Position numbers and translations under genes: made by a program
NCBI GenBank assembly: GCA_964344785.1
Contig: CAYFOR010000161.1
Location: forward strand, 1-5,106
Reading direction: 5' to 3'
DNA length: 5,106 nt
Source of the DNA: Thiopontia sp964344785
Lineage (GTDB): Bacteria > Pseudomonadota > Gammaproteobacteria > GCF-002020875
Shown here: piece after piece, positions 1-5,106 of the stretch
Numbering within the stretch: position 1 is the first letter of the stretch
Layout: each line of letters starts with the position of its first letter
The notes under the pieces: generated by a model
What the model saw: the letters and a program-made list of their open reading frames with translations, nothing else
Databases searched by the model: none
What the model was told of the DNA's origin: nothing

Positions 1-216
1 ACGTCATCAATAACCAATTGAATTTATTCGATTAAACGTTGGGACACCAGTGACTCTGTTTGTAGATTCAAGATGACCGCAAGTGATGAAAAACTTTCAA
101 TGCAGCTTTATAAGGTCATGCAAAGTACCTCTAAATCCGACTTCCTTTTTGGACGGACAACTGTCTGACATTATCTGCAGGGTCAAGTCCGGATCTCTAC
201 CGAAGAATGGGTTGCA
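1..216. other. AT-richer non-coding stretch downstream of orn
   Basis: No supportable gene is seen here. GC content is about 41% by hand count, clearly below the neighbouring genes. The longest small frames are a 31-codon plus-strand frame starting with ATG at 73 (stop at 166-168) and a 24-codon minus-strand frame. Neither has a convincing ribosome binding site or a recognisable protein pattern. No tRNA-like cloverleaf and no convincing terminator (strong hairpin followed by a T-run) was found for the orn transcript that ends at 217. The stretch may be a 3' untranslated or intergenic region, or degraded sequence. The gene to its left lies outside the window. Confidence 0.6.
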
Positions 217-756
217 CTATGCCGAGATAAAGTGCTCCCGATAGAACTTCATCTCATCGATGGACTCGCGGATATCGGCCAGTGCCGTGTGGCTGCCCGC
301 CTTCTCGAACTGCTCCAGCAATTCCGGTTTCCACCTTTTCGCCAACTCCTTCAGCGTACTGACATCCAGATTTCGATAATGGAAATAGTTGGCCAGCAGC
401 GGCATCTCCCGCGCCATGAAGCGACGATCCTGACAGATGCTGTTACCACACATCGGTGAGGCGCACTCCGGTACATGCTGACTCACAAACTGCAGGGTCT
501 TCTCTTCCGCATGTTCCACCGAGACCCCCTCCTCCCGCATGCGACGAATCAATCCGGATTCACCGTGGGTCGTGGTGTTCCACTCATCCATCGCCTCAAT
601 GACCGACTCCGACTGGGCGATGGCAAACACCGGGCCTTCCGCCAGAACCTCAAGATCGGCATTGGTGATGATGGTTGCAATCTCGATGATGGTGTCACGC
701 ATCGGATCGAGTCCAGTCATCTCCATATCGATCCAGATCAGATTCTTCTCATCCAT
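217..756 (-). CDS. orn: Oligoribonuclease (DEDDh 3'-5' exoribonuclease)
   Basis: This cytoplasmic enzyme degrades very short RNAs, especially dinucleotides, to mononucleotides at the end of mRNA decay. In many Gammaproteobacteria it also clears pGpG from c-di-GMP breakdown, and it acts as a homodimer with divalent metal ions. The 179-residue product has the usual length of the family. The exonuclease I motif WIDMEMTGLDP places the metal-binding Asp10 and Glu12. Asp110 lies in NSICQDRRF, and the motif HTALADIRESI supplies His156 and Asp161, so the full DEDDh set is present. The start ATG (754-756) is preceded by a strong purine-rich Shine-Dalgarno sequence. The gene is transcribed leftward, divergent from the protease cluster. 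Proximity of orn and rsgA is common in Gammaproteobacteria and supports the call. No truncation or frameshift is seen. Confidence 0.97.
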   Translation of the reverse strand: MDEKNLIWIDMEMTGLDPMRDTIIEIATIITNADLEVLAEGPVFAIAQSESVIEAMDEWNTTTHGESGLIRRMREEGVSVEHAEEKTLQFVSQHVPECASPMCGNSICQDRRFMAREMPLLANYFHYRNLDVSTLKELAKRWKPELLEQFEKAGSHTALADIRESIDEMKFYREHFISA

Positions 757-760
757 GATT

Positions 761-770
761 CCTCCTCTTC
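761..770 (-). promoter_or_regulatory. Ribosome binding site of orn
   Basis: On the minus strand the sequence reads GAAGAGGAGG, then AATC, then the ATG of orn. This is a near-perfect Shine-Dalgarno core. The distance from AGGAGG to the ATG is only four bases, but the overlapping AAGAGG register gives a more usual spacing of seven. It supports the chosen start and suggests efficient translation. Confidence 0.75.
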
Positions 771-778
771 GACTAGCC

Positions 779-787
779 TGATATGAT
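779..787 (+). promoter_or_regulatory. Possible extended -10 promoter of the protease-cytochrome-rsgA cluster
   Basis: TGATATGAT matches the extended -10 pattern TGnTATAAT with one mismatch. It would start transcription near 794, giving a 5' leader of about 27 bases before the TTG codon at 821. No good -35 hexamer is present at the normal distance, which is tolerated in extended -10 promoters. The site lies in the 64-base divergent gap. The assignment is by eye only. Confidence 0.35.
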
Positions 788-793
788 TACCTT

Positions 794-799
794 ATTGTA
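794..799 (-). promoter_or_regulatory. Weak candidate -10 element for orn
   Basis: On the minus strand this reads TACAAT, one mismatch from TATAAT, and would place the orn transcript start about 30 bases before its ATG. No clear -35 partner is seen at 16-18 bases. An alternative is TTGAAT (804-809, minus) with a poor -10 at 781-786. Some orn promoter must lie in or near this gap, but which one is uncertain. Confidence 0.2.
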
Positions 800-820
800 A
801 CCGATTCAAGTTAACCCCCT

Positions 821-2077
821 TTGGATACTCTACCGCTATTTTCCCTCCTCTTTCTGGTGATGGTCATCCTTCACCTGGTCATCGAACTGTGGCTCTCCGC
901 CCGCCAGGTCCGCTCGGTCGAGCAGCATCGACCGGAGGTACCCAGGCACTTCATTGACACACTGTCTCTGGAGTCTCACCAGAAGGCGGCCGACTATACC
1001 TGCGCCAAACAGCGCATCGGACAACTTGAACTGCTCTACGGAACGGTGCTGCTACTGGGCTGGACACTGGGAGGCGGTCTGGAGTGGCTGGACCAGCAGT
1101 GGCGCGCCAGCGAGCTGGAGCCACTGATGATGGGGAGCGGTTTCATTCTTTCCCTGATGGTACTGAGTACACTGCTGGAGGCCCCTTTCTCGCTCTATAG
1201 CACCTTCAACCTCGAAGTCCGCTTCGGCTTCAATCGTACGACACTTTCTACCTATCTCAGCGATCTGTTCAAACAGTTCCTGCTGCTGCTATTGATTGGA
1301 GCGCCACTGCTCTACCTGATTCTCTGGCTGATGGAGCTGCGCTCCCCGCTCTGGTGGTTCCAGGTCTGGATACTCTGGACCGGTTTCAGCCTGTTCATGC
1401 TCTGGGCCTGGCCCGCCTTCATTGCCCCGCTGTTCAACACCTTCACGCCATTGGAAGATGAGCAACTCTCCAGACAGATCGAACAGTTGCTGCAGCAGGC
1501 AGGCTTTGACTGTGACGGCATCTTCGTGATGGATGGCTCCAAGCGCTCCGGACACGGCAACGCCTATTTCACGGGACTGGGCAAAAAACGTCGCATTGTC
1601 TTCTACGACACACTGCTGGAGACCCTCAGTGAGGCCGAGATCTTGGCCGTTCTGGCTCACGAACTGGGCCACTTCCACCATAACCATATCCGCAAGCGGT
1701 TGCTGTTGATGACCACAGTCACCTTTTCAGCGCTGGCGCTGCTGGGGTGGTTGATCGAACAGCCCTGGTTCTTCCATGGCCTGGGTATGGATACCCCGTC
1801 GGACCATGCCGCACTGATCTTGTTCATGATGGCCTCGACCCCTTTTACATTCTGGCTGCAACCGATGATGGCTGCCTATTCCAGAAAGCACGAGTTCGAG
1901 GCCGATGGCTTTGCTGCACAACAGACCGCAGCAGCCGACCTGGTCAGTGCGCTGGCATCTCTCTATCGGGAGAATGCATCGACCGTGACCCCCGACCCAC
2001 TCTACTCGGCCTACCACGACTCACATCCCCCCGCCCCCGTACGTATTGCACACTTGGAAACAGGAGATACTGCATGA
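821..2077 (+). CDS. M48 family (Ste24/CAAX prenyl protease-like) integral membrane zinc metallopeptidase
   Basis: This is an inner-membrane zinc protease of the Ste24 type. Eukaryotic relatives cleave prenylated CAAX proteins. Bacterial members have no known prenylated substrates and are thought to act in membrane-protein or general proteolysis. The 418-residue product has normal family length. It has an N-terminal M48_N region with hydrophobic segments near residues 3-24, 66-88, 103-124, 152-172 and 177-200, then the peptidase domain with further segments near 294-312 and 330-350, consistent with a seven-span fold. Family hallmarks are FGFNRTT (135-141), SGHGNAYFTG (243-252), the zinc site HELGH (His280, Glu281, His284) and SRKHEFEAD, with Glu358 as third ligand and Asp362. 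The start is TTG: an in-frame stop at 812-814 leaves only this codon or ATG 860, and the longer N-terminus fits the family, although no good Shine-Dalgarno precedes it. It heads the cluster with the cytochrome gene and rsgA. Confidence 0.93.
   Translation: MDTLPLFSLLFLVMVILHLVIELWLSARQVRSVEQHRPEVPRHFIDTLSLESHQKAADYTCAKQRIGQLELLYGTVLLLGWTLGGGLEWLDQQWRASELEPLMMGSGFILSLMVLSTLLEAPFSLYSTFNLEVRFGFNRTTLSTYLSDLFKQFLLLLLIGAPLLYLILWLMELRSPLWWFQVWILWTGFSLFMLWAWPAFIAPLFNTFTPLEDEQLSRQIEQLLQQAGFDCDGIFVMDGSKRSGHGNAYFTGLGKKRRIVFYDTLLETLSEAEILAVLAHELGHFHHNHIRKRLLLMTTVTFSALALLGWLIEQPWFFHGLGMDTPSDHAALILFMMASTPFTFWLQPMMAAYSRKHEFEADGFAAQQTAAADLVSALASLYRENASTVTPDPLYSAYHDSHPPAPVRIAHLETGDTA
2062..2066 (+). promoter_or_regulatory. 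Ribosome binding site of the cytochrome c gene
   Basis: AGGAG lies inside the last codons of the protease gene, seven bases before the ATG at 2074. It fixes the start of the cytochrome gene and supports the four-base overlap. Confidence 0.7.
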
Positions 2078-2352
2078 ACAGGACCATCCCGCTACTCATA
2101 CTCGCCGCTACCACTTCGGTCACCCTGGCAGACAGTGAAAACGGAAAGGAGCTCCATGACCCGGAGTGTACCGGCTGTCACGGCACCGAGCTCTATAGTC
2201 GATCAGACCGCAAGGTGACCGACCATTTCGGCCTCAAACGCCAGCTCAGCATGTGCATCCAGATGACCGGCAAGGGGGCTGACTGGTTCCCTGAAGACCA
2301 GGATGATGTACTGGATTACATGAACACAGAATTCTACCGCTTCACACCCTGA
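2074..2352 (+). CDS. Small secreted single-haem cytochrome c-like protein
   Basis: The 92-residue product begins with a Sec-type signal peptide: MNR, a hydrophobic core, and likely cleavage after VTLA at residue 19. The mature protein of about 73 residues has one haem-attachment motif, CTGCH (Cys32, Cys35, His36). It should therefore be exported, matured by the cytochrome c assembly machinery, and act as a periplasmic electron carrier or haem sensor. The region around WFPEDQDDVLDYMN resembles the C-terminal helix of class I cytochromes. The distal haem ligand is not obvious: Met60, Met64 and Met83 are candidates. An unpaired Cys61 sits between the first two. The ATG overlaps the TGA of the protease gene (ATGA), so translation is probably coupled. 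A redox partner cannot be named. The cytochrome call is firm, its pathway is not. Confidence 0.88.
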   Translation: MNRTIPLLILAATTSVTLADSENGKELHDPECTGCHGTELYSRSDRKVTDHFGLKRQLSMCIQMTGKGADWFPEDQDDVLDYMNTEFYRFTP

Positions 2353-2359
2353 CTCCACT

Positions 2360-2363
2360 GGAG
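2360..2363 (+). promoter_or_regulatory. Ribosome binding site deciding the rsgA start
   Basis: GGAG is followed by eight bases and then ATG at 2372. The alternative in-frame GTG at 2363 overlaps this motif and has no Shine-Dalgarno of its own at a good distance. The ATG start is therefore preferred, which shortens the protein by three residues. Confidence 0.6.
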
Positions 2364-2371
2364 TGGACAAG

Positions 2372-3283
2372 ATGCAATCAGGACGGATCATCTCCCGCAA
2401 GGGGGACCGCCTGATTGTTCAGCCCGATGAAGATGCCACACCGATACGCTGCGCCCAACGCAAGCGGCTGCCTTCGCTGGCAATCGGTGATCGCATCGCC
2501 TACGAGCGTACTGCCGAGGGAGAGGGAATCATCGCCCATCTGGAGCCGCGTCGCTCCCTGCTGGAGCGCCCCGACCCGTTCAGCAGACGCCACAAGCCGA
2601 TTGCTGCCAACATCGACCAGATCCTGTTGGTAGTTGCGCCAGAACCGGGGATAGATCTACTGCAGATCGACCGTATCCTGGTTGCTGCCGCAACAAGCAA
2701 TATCTCATCCCTGCTGGTTGTCAACAAAACCGATCTTCTCGGTGCCAACGACAAGGAGCAGACCCAATCACTGCTCTCCCCCTATCTACAGCTATCGATA
2801 CCGATAGTGTGGAGTTCAACCCGTAGCAACAATGGTCTGCAGTCGCTCAGAGAGTCACTGCACCGCCACTGTAGCGTACTGGTCGGCCCATCCGGCAGTG
2901 GCAAATCCTCCATCATCCAGCAGCTCATACCCGATGAGAAGATTGCCATCGGTGCACTCTCCGAGGGGAGTGGACAGGGGCGACACACTACCAGTGTATC
3001 CACCCTCTATACGCTGGCAGAAGGCATCGAGCTGATCGACTCCCCCGGCATCCGGGAGTTCGGCCTCTGGCATCTGGATGAGGAGCAGATACGCCATGGT
3101 TTCAGCGAATTTGTCCGTTATCTCGGAAAGTGCCGCTTCAGCAACTGTCGCCACCTGAAGGAGCCCGGTTGTGCCATTGTCGATGCCGTGGAGCAGGGAG
3201 AGATTGCGCGGTCACGCCTGCAGAACTATCGCACGCTGCTCAATGACCCGATCGCACGCACATCACGCAGCAGCGCCTTGTGA
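2372..3283 (+). CDS. rsgA: Ribosome small subunit-dependent GTPase A (circularly permuted GTPase)
   Basis: RsgA (YjeQ/YloQ) binds the immature 30S subunit near the decoding centre, checks late maturation and promotes RbfA release upon GTP hydrolysis. The 303-residue product has an N-terminal OB-fold (about 1-65), then a GTPase domain in permuted motif order: G4 NKTD (118-121), G1 GPSGSGKSS (172-180), the switch region GQGRHTTS (201-208) and G3 DSPG (223-226). A C-terminal zinc finger follows with Cys254, Cys259, His261 and Cys267, the spacing seen in E. coli. The segment KPIAANIDQ is typical of the family. The protein is shorter than E. coli RsgA (350), as in many relatives. It follows the cytochrome gene after 19 bases and is probably in the same transcript. 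Its last 58 bases overlap the convergent kinase gene. The start could instead be GTG 2363. Confidence 0.97.
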   Translation: MQSGRIISRKGDRLIVQPDEDATPIRCAQRKRLPSLAIGDRIAYERTAEGEGIIAHLEPRRSLLERPDPFSRRHKPIAANIDQILLVVAPEPGIDLLQIDRILVAAATSNISSLLVVNKTDLLGANDKEQTQSLLSPYLQLSIPIVWSSTRSNNGLQSLRESLHRHCSVLVGPSGSGKSSIIQQLIPDEKIAIGALSEGSGQGRHTTSVSTLYTLAEGIELIDSPGIREFGLWHLDEEQIRHGFSEFVRYLGKCRFSNCRHLKEPGCAIVDAVEQGEIARSRLQNYRTLLNDPIARTSRSSAL

Positions 3284-5106
3284 TGACTCCAGCTACTGGC
3301 CTGAGCCAATACCAGCTGAACCAGCTCATCGGCATTGATCGGTTTCTGTAGAAACTCGAAATTGAGGCCGATTCGTCGACGAACCTCCTGCAGATTGTGG
3401 TCCAGATAGGCCGAAACAAAATTGATCCGTACATCCGGATCAATCACACGGATCTTCTCTGCGGTCTTCAGTCCATCCCATCCGCCCGGCATATGTTTGT
3501 CCAGCAGCACGACACAGTAGGGATCACCATGGTTCAGGGCCTCCTCCACCATCCGATACCCTTCCCTTCCACCTGTGGCCACGTCCAGCCGAAGTGGTGG
3601 AAGCCGTGCATAGTCCGACTCCAGCGGGAAGTCCGATCGCACCATTCGGTCAACATCATCGAACGTATCAACCGGGTCGTGCTCCAGGAGTGCCTGAAAC
3701 AGTGCGAGCACATTGGGCTCGTCATCAATGGCCAGCACCCTCCAGGTTTTTGATCCCACCTCGGTGTAGGCAGAGGCTTCACGCTCACCAGGTTTCAGAT
3801 AGTGCTCCAGTACGGTTCGCAGCATGCCCCGGTCAATCGGCTTTTCCAGAAAGTCATTCGCACCGGCACGATGGAACTGGTCACGATGTTTCGGCATCAC
3901 GTTGGCGGTCAAGGCCACGATCGGCACCTCGAACTCCAGCGCTCTGAGCCGTTCGGTTGCCTCGATCCCATCCATCACCGGCATCTGCATATCCATCAGT
4001 ACCAGATCAAAGTGGTTCGTCTCGAACTGCGCGATCGCCTGCTCACCGTTATCGACCGCCGTCACTGTAATGCCCATCTTCTCCAGCATCTTGCGGATCA
4101 GAAACTGTACCGCTCTGGTATCTTCAACAACCAATACATGCCCACTCAATGGCCGACTGCCACTTTCGCTCAACCCCTGTTGCGTTGCGGCAGACTCGGC
4201 GGTGGTCATGGGGCGATAGGGAAGCACCAGCTTGAAACTGGAACCGACCCCCGCCTTGCTCGATACATCGATCGTGCCCCCCATCATTTCGGCCAGACTC
4301 AATGATATGTAGAGCCCGAGACCACTGCCTCCAAAACGGCGGGAGATGGTGTCATCCACCTGCTCGAAGGTATCGAACAACTGGTCCATATCCTCCGGGC
4401 TCAAACCAATCCCGGTATCGACAACCGTGAATACCAGCCACGGTGCCTCGTGATAGATATTGAGCTCCACTCTGCCCGCCTCGGTAAACTTGAACGCATT
4501 CCCGAGCAGGTTGACCAGAATCTGAACAATCCGCTTTGCATCACCAACCAACAGATTCTGTTGCTGAAAATGCTGCTCAACGCTCCACTCCAGACCACAC
4601 TCCCGTGCACGAAAGTCAAACATCTCCTCAATCTCCCGCACCAGCGTATTGAGGCTGAAAGGGGCATCCTGGATATCAAACTTGCCCGACTGAATCTTGT
4701 ACATATCGAGAATATCATTCACCAGCGCCAGCTGATTCTGCCCTGCACTGGTAATCACCCGGATCACCCGCTCATCTTCCGTACCACTGTACTTTTCGGC
4801 CAGCATCTCACCATGCCCGATGATTGCGGTCAACGGTGTACGCAGCTCATGGCTCATGGTCGCAAGAAAATTGTCCTTCGCCTGGTTGGCGGCGATCAAC
4901 CCCTCCTCCAGCCGCTTTCGCTCGGTAATGTCATGCACCGACCCCTTACTCAGCAGTGGTGTTCCATCGGCTGCATAGTCAGTAACACCTCGTTCATGGA
5001 CCCATTTGATGGTTCCATCCCCCATCAGCAGGCGATGTTCAATGCTGTAAGCGGAGTCTATTCCAATCCATAAATGGCCCTGAACAGAGAGGGTAAGAGT
5101 GAGTTC
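3226..5106 (-). CDS. Hybrid sensor histidine kinase with two receiver domains (N-terminus outside window)
   Basis: The reading frame stays open to the right edge, so ATG 5023-5025 is internal and the gene is partial. Residues here are numbered from the first visible codon (5104-5106), 626 in all. A PAS/PAC end (about 1-67; EHRLLMGDGTIKWVHERG, then VHDITERKRLEE) leads to HisKA with phospho-acceptor His86 in SHELRTPL. The ATPase follows: N-box NLLGNAFKF (Asn203), G1 DTGIG (230-234), F-box LFDTFEQVD and G2 FGGSGLGL (258-265). Receiver 1 (about 323-437) has Glu328/Asp329, Asp372 in LVLMDMQMP, Thr400 and Lys422. Receiver 2 (about 455-602) has Asp461/Asp462, Asp536 in LLDKHMP, Ser565 and Lys588. 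All catalytic residues are intact. No Hpt or DNA-binding domain is visible, so phosphate may pass to a separate Hpt protein or the receivers may regulate the kinase. The signal is unknown. Confidence 0.95.
   Translation of the reverse strand, partial: ELTLTLSVQGHLWIGIDSAYSIEHRLLMGDGTIKWVHERGVTDYAADGTPLLSKGSVHDITERKRLEEGLIAANQAKDNFLATMSHELRTPLTAIIGHGEMLAEKYSGTEDERVIRVITSAGQNQLALVNDILDMYKIQSGKFDIQDAPFSLNTLVREIEEMFDFRARECGLEWSVEQHFQQQNLLVGDAKRIVQILVNLLGNAFKFTEAGRVELNIYHEAPWLVFTVVDTGIGLSPEDMDQLFDTFEQVDDTISRRFGGSGLGLYISLSLAEMMGGTIDVSSKAGVGSSFKLVLPYRPMTTAESAATQQGLSESGSRPLSGHVLVVEDTRAVQFLIRKMLEKMGITVTAVDNGEQAIAQFETNHFDLVLMDMQMPVMDGIEATERLRALEFEVPIVALTANVMPKHRDQFHRAGANDFLEKPIDRGMLRTVLEHYLKPGEREASAYTEVGSKTWRVLAIDDEPNVLALFQALLEHDPVDTFDDVDRMVRSDFPLESDYARLPPLRLDVATGGREGYRMVEEALNHGDPYCVVLLDKHMPGGWDGLKTAEKIRVIDPDVRINFVSAYLDHNLQEVRRRIGLNFEFLQKPINADELVQLVLAQASSWSHHKALLRDVRAIGSLSSVR

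Noticed and set aside
73..168. A 31-codon plus-strand frame starting ATG 73.
   Set aside because: It has no ribosome binding site, no recognisable protein pattern and no supporting neighbour, and a frame of this length is expected by chance.
153..191. Inverted repeat CGGAC / GTCCG downstream of orn considered as a terminator or attachment site.
   Set aside because: The arms are only five bases with a loop of about 29 bases, and no T-run follows in the direction of orn transcription.
1289..1687. A 132-codon minus-strand open frame antisense to the protease gene.
   Set aside because: It lies wholly under the conserved protease coding sequence, including the zinc motif, so it is a shadow of codon bias in that gene.
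1747..2073. Upstream extension of the cytochrome reading frame into the protease gene.
   Set aside because: The extension is out of frame with the real protease protein. The signal peptide and the AGGAG site both place the true start at ATG 2074.
5023..5025. ATG taken as the start of the kinase gene.
   Set aside because: The frame stays open to the window edge and the preceding codons read as PAS-domain sequence (AYSIEHRLL), so the ATG is internal.
4450..5073. A 207-codon plus-strand open frame antisense to the kinase.
   Set aside because: It mirrors the kinase reading frame, whose domains and catalytic residues are unmistakable. Its translation has no domain pattern and there is no good start context.

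Overview
The window reads as a piece of gammaproteobacterial core chromosome. Most of it is densely coding at moderate-to-high GC (about 58% in a hand-counted sample line). It carries two housekeeping genes found together or nearby in many Gammaproteobacteria, orn (oligoribonuclease) and rsgA (30S-maturation GTPase), with an M48/Ste24-type membrane protease and a small c-type cytochrome between them. That insertion, plus the protein style, recalls Chromatiales-like or sulfur-oxidising lineages, but this placement is an inference and no species is claimed.

Layout. Bases 1-216 are AT-richer (about 41% GC by hand count) and hold no gene I can support. Bases 217-756 (minus) encode a complete Orn. 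A 64-base divergent gap (757-820) separates it from a rightward three-gene cluster: the Ste24-like protease (821-2077, TTG start), a secreted 92-residue single-haem cytochrome c (2074-2352, overlapping the protease gene by four bases) and rsgA (2372-3283, after a 19-base gap). The minus strand from the right edge down to 3226 carries the C-terminal 626 residues of a hybrid sensor histidine kinase (PAS, HisKA, HATPase, REC, REC). Its N-terminus lies beyond the window, and its last 58 bases overlap the end of rsgA tail to tail.

How they work together. Orn finishes RNA decay by degrading short oligonucleotides, and RsgA checks late 30S assembly, so both serve RNA and ribosome metabolism. The protease and cytochrome sit at the inner membrane and periplasm and appear to be co-translated, with no obvious mechanistic link to RsgA. 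The kinase is a separate transcription unit on the opposite strand, and its signal and output cannot be read from this window. I found no mobile element, CRISPR array, RNA gene or clearly new system. The points most worth a second look are the coding overlap of rsgA and the kinase, the divergent second receiver domain, and the protease-cytochrome coupling.
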